A DNA stretch of 64,000 nt, taken from Flavobacterium sp. J49 (GTDB taxonomy: Bacteria; Bacteroidota; Bacteroidia; Flavobacteriales; Flavobacteriaceae). The notes under the pieces are model-generated. The model was not told the origin of the DNA and did not search any database. It saw only the letters and a list, made by a program, of their open reading frames with translations. The position numbers and the translations under genes are program-made. The stretch covers positions 124,001 to 188,000 of the forward strand of contig NZ_JAAQQU010000099.1 of the NCBI RefSeq assembly GCF_011742145.1. Direction: 5' to 3'. Positions within the stretch are counted from its first letter, which is position 1; every line of letters begins with the position of its first letter. Positions 1 to 9,287 of this stretch are shown one piece after another.

Positions 1-402
1 TTTTTCGGCGGTTTGGTTTTCATACCCTTTTCTGGCAATTACTTTTCCGGTTTTGTCTAAAACCACTACAAAAGGAAAGAATCCTTCCTTGTTGTATTTT
101 TCGGCCAAAGCCAAATTGGCGTTTTTGAGTTCTTCGGGTAATACATTGGCTTTCTTTTTAGGAAAATCAGCACGCAATAACACTAAATTGCCCTCGGCAT
201 AAGTTTTAAACTCGGCTGATTGCCATACGTTTTTGTCTAATTTGATACAAGGTGCGCACCAATCGGAACCGGAAAACACTAATAAGATGTTTTTGTTTTC
301 TTTGGCGGCAGTGGCTTTGGCTTCTTCGAAATTATTAGTCCAGTTTTGAGCAAAACCATTGGCCGTTAATAATACAAAAGCAATTAAAAAAAGGCGTTTC
401 AT
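1..402 (-). CDS. Thioredoxin-fold secreted protein, partial (3' end outside window)
   Basis: The first 134 codons of a minus-strand gene are visible; the C-terminus lies beyond base 1. A signal peptide (MKRLFLIAFVLLTANGFAQ) is followed by a thioredoxin fold with the redox motif WCAPC at residues 48-52, so it is a periplasmic thiol:disulfide protein of the thioredoxin_7/DUF255-like type found in Bacteroidota. The spacing from signal peptide to CxxC suits a small stand-alone domain. It could act as a reductase or in cytochrome c maturation; the visible part does not decide. It is divergent from the LtaS-type gene at 577, with a 174-bp AT-rich gap between them. Confidence 0.85.
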   Translation of the reverse strand, partial: MKRLFLIAFVLLTANGFAQNWTNNFEEAKATAAKENKNILLVFSGSDWCAPCIKLDKNVWQSAEFKTYAEGNLVLLRADFPKKKANVLPEELKNANLALAEKYNKEGFFPFVVVLDKTGKVIARKGYENQTAEK

Positions 403-576
403 GATTGATTTTTTATGTAAAGAAAGTTAGGATTCATTTACCCTACCTCAATGAGTAAAATTATCTTTTTATTGTTCTTTTTTAACAAGAACTTTTTTCT
501 TAAGCTAATTTTAATTTAGGGTTTTTAGGTGTTGTCTTGTTATAAAACCAACTGTAATTAAATTCGTCAATCCTCT

Positions 577-2670
577 ATGAATTATTTCAAAAAGCACTCT
601 CCAATTATTAGCCTATTGTTCTTGTTTCTCATTACCAATGTTATCCTTCGTTTGGTTTTGCTTTTCCAAACCATCACCCAGTCGAGTTTTAGTTTTTCTG
701 AAATCATTAAAATCTTTGGTTTTGGATTAATTTCCGACACCTTGGTGTTTGTAATAGGCAGTGCTTTTTTGTGGCTTTATTTGTTGTTTTTATCCAATAA
801 AAAGTATGACCAACCTTGGGGCTATTTTATCTTTGGCGGATTGGTTTTGCTGCTGTTATATGTTTCCTTTTTTAATACAATACTTAATGAATACGGTGGT
901 TCATTACCCGAAATTGCCATCAGCTTTATCGCTTTAAAAACCTTATTGTTCGGATTGTTATTGTTTTTACCTAAATACCGAAAACCATTAAGATTGATCC
1001 TATTCTCAATAGCCATTTTCATCTTTGTTTTGGTAATTGTTCAAAATGCCGTTAGTGAGTTTTTCTTTTGGAATGAATTTGGCGTGCGTTACAACTTTAT
1101 CGCCGTTGATTATTTGGTTTACACCAATACTGTCATCGGTAATATCATGGAGTCTTATCCGGTGATTCCTTTATTTACGGTGGTTGGGTTAATGACTCTG
1201 GCAATTACTTATAGCATTGTAAAACGTTCCCAACCGTTTTTGCATCGCTTGCCTACTTTTAGAGATAAAATCCTCGGATTCGGGATTTATGCCTTGCTAT
1301 TAATGCTGTCATTGTTTGCTGTTCCGATAATAGCCCAACAAGAAAACAACACCAATGTTTATGTCAATGAGTTGGAAGCTAACGGAATGTACAAATTCTA
1401 CACGGCTTTTAGAAATAACGAATTGGCTTTTGATAAGTTTTACAAAACTATATCCAACGACGAAGCCTTTGCTTTGCTGCAAAAACAATTGGCCGGAATA
1501 AAAGACGAAAGCACATTGCGAACCGTGTCAAGTGATTCGACCGAACTTCACAAGAATGTGGTGCTGATTACCGTTGAAAGTCTGAGCGAAGATTTTATGA
1601 CCGAATACGGCAATGAAAAACACCTTACGCCTTTCCTGGATACTTTGGCTGAAAAGAGTTTACAATTCACCAATCTTTATGCAGTAGGCAACAGAACCGT
1701 TCGTGGATTGGAAGCCGTTACGTTATGCTTGCCACCAAGTGCAGCGGAAAGCGTAGTAAAAAGAGCCGACAACAAAAACAAATATTCTACCGGAAACGTT
1801 TTCAAACAAAAGGGATATAGCGTAAAGTATTTGTATGGCGGCGATGCTTTCTTTGACAATATGGGAGACTTCTTTGGCGGAAACGGCTATGATATTATTG
1901 ATAAAAACAGCTTTTTGCCCGAAGAGATTACGTTTGCCAATATTTGGGGCGTTTGTGATGAAGATATGTACCAAAAGGCAATCAAAGAGATGAATCGAGA
2001 AGCCCAACAAAACAAGCCTTTCTTTAACCACATCATGACGGTGAGCAACCATCGTCCGTTTACTTATCCTGAAGGAAAAATAGATATTTCGGGAATGGCT
2101 AAGTCGAGAGATGGCGGTGTGAAATATACTGATTATGCTTTGGCACAATTCTTCAAAATGGCCGAAAAACAATCTTGGTTTAAGAACACCGTGTTTGTCA
2201 TCTTAGCAGATCATTGTGCCTCGAGCTCGGGAAAAACCGAATTGCCATTAGAAAAATACCGCATTCCTGCTATGGTCTATGCACCGGGATTTATAACACC
2301 CAAACATGTCAATACTTTGATGTCGCAAATTGATGTAATGCCAACATTGTTTGGTTTACTTCACTTTGATTACAACAGTAAATTTTACGGACAAGATGTA
2401 TTTGATAAAAACTACCATCCAAGGGCTTTTGTGGCTACTTATCAAGATTTAGGCTTGATTAAAGACAATGTACTCACAGTGATTTCACCCGTTAAAAAAG
2501 TAAAACAATTTCAGTTAATCCCACAAATCAAGCCACGGATAAAACAGGAATTCCAAACACACTTTGAAGAAAAACCAATGACTGCTTTGAGAGAAGATTT
2601 GGTGAAGGAAACGATTGCGTACTATCAAAGTTCCGCCTATTTATTAAAGCATAAGAAACTAAACCAATAG
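577..2670 (+). CDS. LtaS-family phosphoglycerol transferase / sulfatase-fold membrane enzyme
   Basis: Five predicted N-terminal membrane helices (roughly residues 8-30, 40-70, 80-105, 115-130, 138-160, with a further helix near 235) are followed by an extracytoplasmic alkaline-phosphatase/sulfatase domain from about residue 325. Metal-site residues are visible: Glu334 in VESLSE, the likely nucleophile Thr374 in NRTVRG, and Asp545-His546 in LADHC. The 697-aa length fits the LTA synthase family. In Gram-negatives such enzymes transfer phosphoglycerol or phosphoethanolamine to envelope glycans or lipid A; the substrate here is unknown. It ends in a hairpin terminator shared with the convergent gene at 2707. 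Confidence 0.88.
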   Translation: MNYFKKHSPIISLLFLFLITNVILRLVLLFQTITQSSFSFSEIIKIFGFGLISDTLVFVIGSAFLWLYLLFLSNKKYDQPWGYFIFGGLVLLLLYVSFFNTILNEYGGSLPEIAISFIALKTLLFGLLLFLPKYRKPLRLILFSIAIFIFVLVIVQNAVSEFFFWNEFGVRYNFIAVDYLVYTNTVIGNIMESYPVIPLFTVVGLMTLAITYSIVKRSQPFLHRLPTFRDKILGFGIYALLLMLSLFAVPIIAQQENNTNVYVNELEANGMYKFYTAFRNNELAFDKFYKTISNDEAFALLQKQLAGIKDESTLRTVSSDSTELHKNVVLITVESLSEDFMTEYGNEKHLTPFLDTLAEKSLQFTNLYAVGNRTVRGLEAVTLCLPPSAAESVVKRADNKNKYSTGNVFKQKGYSVKYLYGGDAFFDNMGDFFGGNGYDIIDKNSFLPEEITFANIWGVCDEDMYQKAIKEMNREAQQNKPFFNHIMTVSNHRPFTYPEGKIDISGMAKSRDGGVKYTDYALAQFFKMAEKQSWFKNTVFVILADHCASSSGKTELPLEKYRIPAMVYAPGFITPKHVNTLMSQIDVMPTLFGLLHFDYNSKFYGQDVFDKNYHPRAFVATYQDLGLIKDNVLTVISPVKKVKQFQLIPQIKPRIKQEFQTHFEEKPMTALREDLVKETIAYYQSSAYLLKHKKLNQ

Positions 2671-2675
2671 GATAA

Positions 2676-2704
2676 AAAAAAGTCCCTCGAAAGAGAGACT
2701 TTTA
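2676..2704. terminator. Bidirectional intrinsic terminator
   Basis: An A-run, the stem AGTCcCTC / GAGaGACT around a GAAA tetraloop, and a T-run. It lies between the convergent stops at 2670 and 2707 and can serve both genes. Confidence 0.85.
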
Positions 2705-2706
2705 TA

Positions 2707-4326
2707 TTATTTACAAGCTTCGAGCGCTTCTGCAAAGGACAGGATACTTTCGAGGTTGTTTTTGAATTCCTTTTTGTCAACCCTTTCTAAGAGTGACGGA
2801 CAGCCTTTGGCCATTTCTTCAAAACGTTTTTTGGGTCCGAGCATCCAACCGGCAGAGGCATTTGACTTGCCTTCGGAATCATTTGCCATTTTAATAATTA
2901 CCTCACCGTTGAAATATTGGTAAACACTGATTTTTTTGCCTACAAACATTTCTTTGGCAAACTTTTTAGTCGCTGAAGCCATGTTCATACCGCCATTATC
3001 AACCGATACACGGAAAGCTACTGTAGCGTATTCTTCTCCATTACTCAAAATCAAACGAGAAACCTCATTGGCTTTGAAATTTCTTTCAGAAAATTTACCT
3101 TGAAAATCTTTAACGGTTACGGTAACAGCTTCACTTAAATTCATCGATCTGCTTTTGTGCATGTAACCGGCAATCGTGTCTTTTTTAATGGTAAGCATGT
3201 AAGCCAAGATGTAGTTTTGATCGGTTTCTATGCTGTAAGGCGCATTGTTTACCGGCGCACTCGACGTATTGTTAGAATAAACCGGTTGCTTTTCTTCAAA
3301 GACAAAGTTTTTGGTTTCAACCGCAAAATGGCGATTGGTAATTTGATTGGCTTTGAAAAGAGTAAGCATTTCGTTGTTGGCTTTCAACATCGATTCTCCA
3401 TCAAATTTATCATAATCATTGGCAATCAGTTTTTGACAATACTCATTTGATTTAGCGGGTTTGTCAAGTAAACTGTAGATTTTAGCCAAGTTAAAATAAG
3501 CACTGTATCTGATTTTACGGTGTGCTTTTTCATCTTGATTGTATTTGTTTGGTAATGATTCGAAGTAAGCAATAGCGTCTTTTACTTCGGTTTCAATATC
3601 GGCGGTTGGTTCGGCAAAGTTCATTCTTTCGAAAGCATTTTTCACAGTCAAATACGCGTTGTATTCCGCCAATTGTTCCGGGTGTTTTTTATTGGCCAAA
3701 ATCCATAACTTATCCGTACCTGATTTAACCGGATAACCGAATTCATCGTTTAATTCGTTATTCATCGTATTGACCACCTCATTGGTGAAGTTGTTTCGGA
3801 TCAAATTGTAAATCCCGTATTGAAAACTCTCCGCTTGTGAATAGCTCTCATATTCCTGACTCTTCGCAGTTTTTTGGGCGGTAAAGTTGATTATTTTGTT
3901 CACTTTTCCGTCATTGCTCACCACTTTGGCGTTTCCGTCTTGCGAATAAGAATATTCAACGGTGTAGTAGTATTTGTTGGTCACTCTACCATTTTTGTCT
4001 TTAGAAGAGCTGGTTCTTGAAGTGATGTCTTTTTTAGTAATTGCCGGATTTTGCAATACAACTTCAATACTTAAATAACCGTTCTTTTCTTTTTTCTCAA
4101 ATCCCGAAATGGTAACTTGGTTTTCAATAAAGAATTTTGATTTGCTGTATTGCAGATTACGGTCAATATTAGTCACAAAAGAATACGTACGGTTCTTCTT
4201 TTCTAAAATGGGTTTGGCCGGCAAAGCCACATAAGAATAATTAATGTCAAACGGATCTAAGTCTGTGGATTGCGAAACCGCAGTTAAACCGCATAGCATA
4301 AAAAATGCTAAAAGTATTTTTTTCAT
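2707..4326 (-). CDS. Secreted protein of unknown function with TPR-like middle
   Basis: 539 aa from the ATG at 4324-4326, chosen because it opens a clean signal peptide (MKKILLAFFMLCGLTAVSQ); an in-frame upstream codon would add seven residues before it. The first third is beta-rich, residues about 255-330 look helical and TPR-like (paired Tyr/Ala/Leu pattern, ending KSNEYCQKLI), and the last part is again beta-rich. I recognise no named domain. Probably periplasmic or on the inner face of the outer membrane. It stands alone; a -7-like TATATTTG on the minus strand lies at 4345-4352, giving a very short leader. Confidence 0.75.
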   Translation of the reverse strand: MKKILLAFFMLCGLTAVSQSTDLDPFDINYSYVALPAKPILEKKNRTYSFVTNIDRNLQYSKSKFFIENQVTISGFEKKEKNGYLSIEVVLQNPAITKKDITSRTSSSKDKNGRVTNKYYYTVEYSYSQDGNAKVVSNDGKVNKIINFTAQKTAKSQEYESYSQAESFQYGIYNLIRNNFTNEVVNTMNNELNDEFGYPVKSGTDKLWILANKKHPEQLAEYNAYLTVKNAFERMNFAEPTADIETEVKDAIAYFESLPNKYNQDEKAHRKIRYSAYFNLAKIYSLLDKPAKSNEYCQKLIANDYDKFDGESMLKANNEMLTLFKANQITNRHFAVETKNFVFEEKQPVYSNNTSSAPVNNAPYSIETDQNYILAYMLTIKKDTIAGYMHKSRSMNLSEAVTVTVKDFQGKFSERNFKANEVSRLILSNGEEYATVAFRVSVDNGGMNMASATKKFAKEMFVGKKISVYQYFNGEVIIKMANDSEGKSNASAGWMLGPKKRFEEMAKGCPSLLERVDKKEFKNNLESILSFAEALEACK

Positions 4327-4344
4327 GATTGTTTTAATTTTTGT

Positions 4345-4352
4345 CAAATATA
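4345..4352 (-). promoter_or_regulatory. Bacteroidota -7 element (TATATTTG) for the 2707 gene
   Basis: Perfect match to TAnnTTTG about 20 bases upstream of the start codon. No TTG is seen at the usual -33 spacing, so this rests on the -7 box alone. Confidence 0.4.
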
Positions 4353-4506
4353 GGCGAATTTTAATTCATTGAACCTGTTTGTTTAACGGAACTTGAATGG
4401 ATATTTTAGACCCTTTGTTTTGACTTACATTTTTAATTCAATACTTTTACAGTAGTAATATTTAGCAATAGAACAAGAATCTAACTAAAAATTAAACCTA
4501 TTGATT

Positions 4507-4668
4507 ATGAGAATTTTTATGCCAATTGTTTTTGTAATACTTTTTATATTGTATGTTTTATATTTGGCCATCATCAAAAAAGAGCTTAAACAAAATTTGA
4601 GTAAAGTAGTTTATCCGGGCTTGTTTTTTATAGTGGTTTGGGCATTACTCTATTTTGTTTTCCTTTAG
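4507..4668 (+). CDS. Small two-helix membrane protein (53 aa)
   Basis: ATG at 4507 to TAG at 4666-4668. The product has a hydrophobic helix at residues 3-22, a short basic stretch (KKELKQNLSK), and a second helix at residues 36-53 that runs to the C-terminus. The two well-formed helices with a charged loop argue for a real gene, although such short hydrophobic reading frames also arise by chance in AT-rich DNA. It is 71 bp upstream of the beta-lactamase-family gene and may be co-transcribed with it. No family recognised. Confidence 0.5.
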   Translation: MRIFMPIVFVILFILYVLYLAIIKKELKQNLSKVVYPGLFFIVVWALLYFVFL

Positions 4669-4739
4669 CAAACTTCAAATGTTCTTTTATAGAAACTGTT
4701 TTTGCAATACATTTATCACTCAAAAAAAACTTTACCATC

Positions 4740-6056
4740 ATGACTAAGCGAATTTCCGTTTCCCTTCTTTTTTTATTTTTAACCACCACTTCTTTCGCCC
4801 AAAACGATTATGCCAAATTAGACAGTTTGTTTACGCTCTTGGAAAGCAATAACAAATTCATGGGAAGTGTTGCCATTAGTGAAGGCGGAAAAATACTTTA
4901 CAGCAAATCTGTCGGAGTAACCGATATCTACACCAGAAAAAGAGCTACAGCCGCAACCAAGTACAGAATAGGCTCTATTTCCAAAATGTTTACCGCAGCC
5001 ATGATTTTTAAAGCGGTGGAGGAAAAGAAATTATCATTGGAACAAACCATTGATTCTTATTTTCCATCGGTTCCCAATGCGAATAAAATAACCGTTTCTA
5101 ACCTGTTAAACCACCGAAGCGGGATTTACAATATCACCAACAGCGGTGATTATTGGACCTATTACACCCAACCCAAAACCGAAGCTGAAATGGTAGCTAT
5201 TATCGCCAAGACCAAAAGCGATTTTGAACCTGACAGCAAAGCCGACTACAGCAATTCTAATTATATTTTATTGAGTTATATTTTAGAAAAGGTTTACAAA
5301 AAAGCATACGGGGAAATCTTGACCGAAAAAATTACCAAACCGTTGAATTTAAAAAACACCTATTTGGGTAACCGAATCAGTTTAGGGAAAAATGAATGTT
5401 ATTCGTTTTCGTATAAAGAAGAATGGGTAACCGAAAAAGAAACCGATCCCTCTATTCCCATTGGCGCCGGAGCGGTGGTTTCAAATCCTACCGACTTAAC
5501 TTTATTCATCGAAAACTTATTTGCCGGAAAAATAATTTCTAAAAAAAGTTTAGAACAAATGACTGTCATCAAAGACAATTATGGCATGGGTATTTTTCAA
5601 GTGCCGTATGATAAAAGAAAAGGCTTTGGTCATACCGGAGGTATTGATGGTTTCAGTTCGGCACTTTATTACTTTCCCGACAGCAACGTTTCTGTGGCTT
5701 TGACCTCAAATGGCAGCAATTATGAAAACAATGATATCATGATCGCTTTGTTAAACACCTATTATGCTTTGCCTTTTGAACTGCCGGTCTTCAAAACTCT
5801 TTCGCTTACAGAAGAAGAATTGGATAAATACCTGGGAAATTATGCCAGTGAGGAATTGGCAATGACCATTAAAGTAACCCGAAAAGCAGATAAACTCTTC
5901 GCTCAAGCCACCGGACAAGGGGAATTCCCATTAGACGCGGTTAGTGCAGATACTTTTCAATTCTTAGTAGCCGGAATCAAAATAAAATTTGCTTTAGCCG
6001 ACAAACAAATGACCTTACTCCAAGGTGGTAAAAGTTATCTTTTTAGAAAAATTTAA
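4740..6056 (+). CDS. Serine beta-lactamase-family hydrolase (class C / D-peptidase type)
   Basis: 438 aa from the ATG at 4740, which starts a signal peptide ending TTTSFAQ; the reading frame is open further upstream but that part has no plausible start. The fold's three motifs are all visible: SISK (Ser79, Lys82), Tyr170-Ser-Asn172, and HTGG (His298). After about residue 350 comes a C-terminal beta domain beginning YLGNYASEEL, common in these enzymes. Members hydrolyse D-amino peptides or esters, or act on cell-wall fragments; true beta-lactamase activity cannot be inferred. Periplasmic. Confidence 0.88.
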   Translation: MTKRISVSLLFLFLTTTSFAQNDYAKLDSLFTLLESNNKFMGSVAISEGGKILYSKSVGVTDIYTRKRATAATKYRIGSISKMFTAAMIFKAVEEKKLSLEQTIDSYFPSVPNANKITVSNLLNHRSGIYNITNSGDYWTYYTQPKTEAEMVAIIAKTKSDFEPDSKADYSNSNYILLSYILEKVYKKAYGEILTEKITKPLNLKNTYLGNRISLGKNECYSFSYKEEWVTEKETDPSIPIGAGAVVSNPTDLTLFIENLFAGKIISKKSLEQMTVIKDNYGMGIFQVPYDKRKGFGHTGGIDGFSSALYYFPDSNVSVALTSNGSNYENNDIMIALLNTYYALPFELPVFKTLSLTEEELDKYLGNYASEELAMTIKVTRKADKLFAQATGQGEFPLDAVSADTFQFLVAGIKIKFALADKQMTLLQGGKSYLFRKI

Positions 6057-6101
6057 GTTGGCAACAATAGTCTGAACCGGAATTATAATTACATTTAATC
6101 T

Positions 6102-6827
6102 ATGTTTAGACACCAAGGCAAAGCCCGGACTTTTTTGCACAACCTGCGACTGGCAGCTTTATTGTCGTTGGTTGCCGGTATTGTAAATATCACCGGTGTT
6201 TTGGCTTTAAAAACGCTTACCACAAACGTTACCGGACATTTTGCCTACTTTGCCGAAGAGATTATGCGCAAGGATTATTCAATTGCGATTACTTTTTTGG
6301 TCTTTACCTTATGCTTTTTATTGGGTTCGTTTACCGCAAATACTATCGTAGAAATTGTTTTGCAAAAGAAACCCAGATTGGCTCATGTGGTTCCCATTGC
6401 TTTAGAGATTGTAATACTTACGGGTGTGGCTTTGTTTTTTGGAACTTCAACTATCTATGAGGTTCACGGAAAAATCGAAGCTTTTCTGTTGCTTTTGGCC
6501 ATGGGTATTCAAAATTCATTAGTAACCAAAGTATCGCAGTCGACCGTGAGAACAACTCATTTGACAGGTTTATTTACCGATTTGGGAATTGAACTGTCTC
6601 AATTGTTCTTTTACAAAAAACCCGAACAGCAGACCAAACTTAAAACCAACATTTACCTGAGATTATCCATCATTTCATTTTTCTTTATCGGTTGTGTTTT
6701 GGGTGGATTTGCTTATGGTTATCTCAAAATTAAAACCTTGCTGATCGCTTCATTTGTATTGATAATTGCCTTGTTTTACGATTATCTCCGACTGAAGTTT
6801 TTTACTATAACCCGAAAGACACACTAA
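6102..6827 (+). CDS. DUF1275 (YoaK) family membrane protein
   Basis: 241 aa with about six membrane helices. The family signature is clear: an N-terminal segment LVAGIVNITGVLAL, the Thr-rich NVTGHF, and the central GMQNSLVTKVSQ...TTHLTG stretch. Function in the family is not established; proposals are small-molecule transport. It lies 45 bp downstream of the hydrolase and 6 bp upstream of the DUF2809 gene, so the three probably form one transcript. Confidence 0.85.
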   Translation: MFRHQGKARTFLHNLRLAALLSLVAGIVNITGVLALKTLTTNVTGHFAYFAEEIMRKDYSIAITFLVFTLCFLLGSFTANTIVEIVLQKKPRLAHVVPIALEIVILTGVALFFGTSTIYEVHGKIEAFLLLLAMGIQNSLVTKVSQSTVRTTHLTGLFTDLGIELSQLFFYKKPEQQTKLKTNIYLRLSIISFFFIGCVLGGFAYGYLKIKTLLIASFVLIIALFYDYLRLKFFTITRKTH

Positions 6828-6833
6828 TTTTCT

Positions 6834-7214
6834 ATGTTGCTATTTAACCGAACCTATTTTCTGCTCACTCTGCTTTTATTTGTTACCGAAGTCTGTATTG
6901 CTTTATTTGTTCACGATAACTTTGTTAGGCCTTATATAGGCGATGTTTTGGTCGTAATCCTGATTTACTGTTTTGTAAAATCGTTTCTGAAAGTATCCGT
7001 AACCAAAGCAGCCATTGCTGTTCTGCTGTTTGCTTTTACTGTTGAAACGCTGCAATATTTAGCCATTGTGGAAAAATTAGGATTGGAAAACAACAAAATA
7101 GCCAAAATCGTAATCGGTACTTCTTTTTCTTGGGAAGATATTTTGGCTTATATTATCGGTATTGTGATGGTGATGGTTTCCGAAAGATTTATTTCGAAGC
7201 AACAAACCCTATAA
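6834..7214 (+). CDS. DUF2809 family small membrane protein
   Basis: 126 aa, four predicted membrane helices; the motif FTVETLQYLAIVEKLG followed by FSWEDILAYIIG is typical of DUF2809. Function unknown. Its last codons overlap the convergent VWA gene by 6 bp, which makes transcription of the two mutually interfering. Confidence 0.82.
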   Translation: MLLFNRTYFLLTLLLFVTEVCIALFVHDNFVRPYIGDVLVVILIYCFVKSFLKVSVTKAAIAVLLFAFTVETLQYLAIVEKLGLENNKIAKIVIGTSFSWEDILAYIIGIVMVMVSERFISKQQTL

Positions 7215-9236
7215 TAGGCCGTTGTACTTGCGGATAAACCATTCGGCAGCGAGCGATAACGCTAATAAAACGAGTAACCAAACCCAGTCTACCAAAGGCG
7301 ATTTCTTAGTGATGGTTTTCTGAATGGCTTTGTAGCTTTCGTCTTCCGACAATTGCTTGATTAATCCATCTATTTGACTTGCTAAATAAGCTTTCCCTTG
7401 GGTTTGGGTAGCCAATTGATTCAACTTATTCCAATCCGGATTGACGAATTGTTTCTCAATATCAAAATCTAACACTTCAAAACCACTGGAATAGGAAGAA
7501 TTGGAGTTCAGTTCTTTAACAGTAAACTTATAATTCCCCGCTACTAGTCCATCCAGATTTACTTGGAAAGCATTCGTAGTTCTGAGTAAGTCGTAGTTTT
7601 TGACTTGTTTGGTTTTGGTATTGGTCACCGAAATCGTCAATCTTGCCCTTTCGTCTAGTTCGTAGTTTTTATTGAAATATTGTGCAGTAATTTCAATGCC
7701 TTCACCCGAATTGTAGAAGCGCTCGTGGTTAACGACCAAAGATTTTCGGGCATTGTTAGAAGCCAAATACTGTATGGTTTTGTCTAAGAAAATGTCAAAG
7801 TCAATAAAGTCTTTTTTGGCCAAAAAGTAATCGGCGCGCCATTTCCAAATATTTTCCCCGAATAAATAAGCCGAGCGTTTGCCTTGCTCTTCATTGAAAG
7901 TCAACAAAGGCTGATTGGTGGCGATATTGCGAATGGTGGATGATAATAAGGTGTTTGTATTTCCTTTGGCAGTAATGGTTCCGAATGGATTTTCCAACGG
8001 TGGAAATTGCTCGAAACCGATATTATCCAAAGCAAACAAATTAAATTGGCTGTCAAACGAAGCCAAATAATCTTCTTTTTGCGAACTCATTTTAAAGCTA
8101 AACTGGCTTTGATTTTGGTTCAAAAAATTGAAATCAGTGTCATTCCCTGTGATAATCCACGTATTGATTTTGGCATTGGCATTTTTTTCAAAAACCGCTT
8201 TGAAAGCCACAGTGGGTTGGTAAAAAATTAAAATATTATAGTTCTCTAAACTACTGACTTGGTTAGGTTTAAGAATGGTTACTTTTCGTTGGGCATTAGT
8301 TTCAATACTGCGTTTTATGGCACCCAAATCAGGATGCGACATGTCTGAAATTAAGGCGACTTCGGTCTTTTGATCGATAACTTCAACCGCAAAATTCTTG
8401 GTATTGTTATAAGTGTTTTTTTCCGTCTCTTTCGAAGAAATAGTGGCTTTCAAAATCTGCAATCCAACGCTGTTTGCCGGTAGTAAAACATTGAGTGTAG
8501 CTGACTTTTTGCTTGGTGAAAAAGCCACGGTTTGCTCATTTAAAACCGAGTTACCCTGAGTAATCTTAAATGAAGCATTGATGCTTTTGGTCCCCGAATA
8601 ATTCAGGAAAACTTCCACAGGATATTGGTTTTTGTGGAAAGCGTATTTATTAACGTTCAGCTGTGTTACTCTCAAATCCAAATAAGTAGTCGTATCGCCT
8701 ACCACTAGAGGATAGACTTTATTATTGGGATTAAATCCAAAAACATAATCTTCACCCGATGTTTGGTTTCCGTCAGAGATTAGAACCGTGGGAAACGTTT
8801 GGTTTTTATAGATGTTCTTCAGGTTTTTGGCCACAACATCAATATTCGATTGTGTGCCTTTAAAATCTATCGTATCCGATGGCAAAAAGTCTGCATCAAA
8901 CTGATATGTCTGCACTTCAAACTTATCGTTTAAAGCACCATTATCTTTTAGTTTCTCAAACAATTCCAGCGCTTGCTTATCCGACTTCAAATCGGCCATC
9001 GAAGCCGAATTGTCAATCACTATAGGCAAAGGCGTTTTAACCGTTTCCACCGTTTTGCGCGTAATGATTGGATTTATCAACAATAGCAACAAGCCAAAGA
9101 CTGAAAAGAAACGCAAAAAAGCCAAAAGCAACGTCACTTTCGACTTGCTTTTGGCCTTATATAAATATTGGTAAAATGACACAGCAAACGCTATTCCGAA
9201 TGAAAGTAATATCAATAAAATAGTATTTGTCGTCAT
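7209..9236 (-). CDS. VWA-domain membrane protein
   Basis: 675 aa. Two N-terminal helices (residues about 4-24 and 36-58) are followed by a von Willebrand A-like domain with a MIDAS sequence DNSAS at 75-79, then extracytoplasmic beta domains with CARDB-like features, and a C-terminal membrane helix (residues about 650-668) followed by a short basic tail. This is the layout of a large Bacteroidota membrane family related to the BatA/BatB proteins; binding partners are unknown. Downstream, 47 bp away with a short heptamer array in between, the leftward order continues from fabG, so fabG may be transcribed into or separately from it. Confidence 0.85.
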   Translation of the reverse strand: MTTNTILLILLSFGIAFAVSFYQYLYKAKSKSKVTLLLAFLRFFSVFGLLLLLINPIITRKTVETVKTPLPIVIDNSASMADLKSDKQALELFEKLKDNGALNDKFEVQTYQFDADFLPSDTIDFKGTQSNIDVVAKNLKNIYKNQTFPTVLISDGNQTSGEDYVFGFNPNNKVYPLVVGDTTTYLDLRVTQLNVNKYAFHKNQYPVEVFLNYSGTKSINASFKITQGNSVLNEQTVAFSPSKKSATLNVLLPANSVGLQILKATISSKETEKNTYNNTKNFAVEVIDQKTEVALISDMSHPDLGAIKRSIETNAQRKVTILKPNQVSSLENYNILIFYQPTVAFKAVFEKNANAKINTWIITGNDTDFNFLNQNQSQFSFKMSSQKEDYLASFDSQFNLFALDNIGFEQFPPLENPFGTITAKGNTNTLLSSTIRNIATNQPLLTFNEEQGKRSAYLFGENIWKWRADYFLAKKDFIDFDIFLDKTIQYLASNNARKSLVVNHERFYNSGEGIEITAQYFNKNYELDERARLTISVTNTKTKQVKNYDLLRTTNAFQVNLDGLVAGNYKFTVKELNSNSSYSSGFEVLDFDIEKQFVNPDWNKLNQLATQTQGKAYLASQIDGLIKQLSEDESYKAIQKTITKKSPLVDWVWLLVLLALSLAAEWFIRKYNGLL

Positions 9237-9259
9237 TTAAGTGTCTCGATTAGAATCCC

Positions 9260-9287
9260 TAATTCGTAATTCGTAATTGCTAATTAA
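9260..9287. repeat. 7-bp tandem repeat (TAATTCG type), four units
   Basis: Units TAATTCG, TAATTCG, TAATTGC, TAATTAA at an exact 7-bp pitch. The last unit contains the fabG stop codon (9284-9286), so the array occupies most of the gap between fabG and the VWA gene. Confidence 0.7.

Noticed and set aside
1723..2172. Minus-strand open frame inside the LtaS-type gene (149 codons)
   Set aside because: Antisense shadow; no recognisable protein features and it lies wholly within a well-supported gene.
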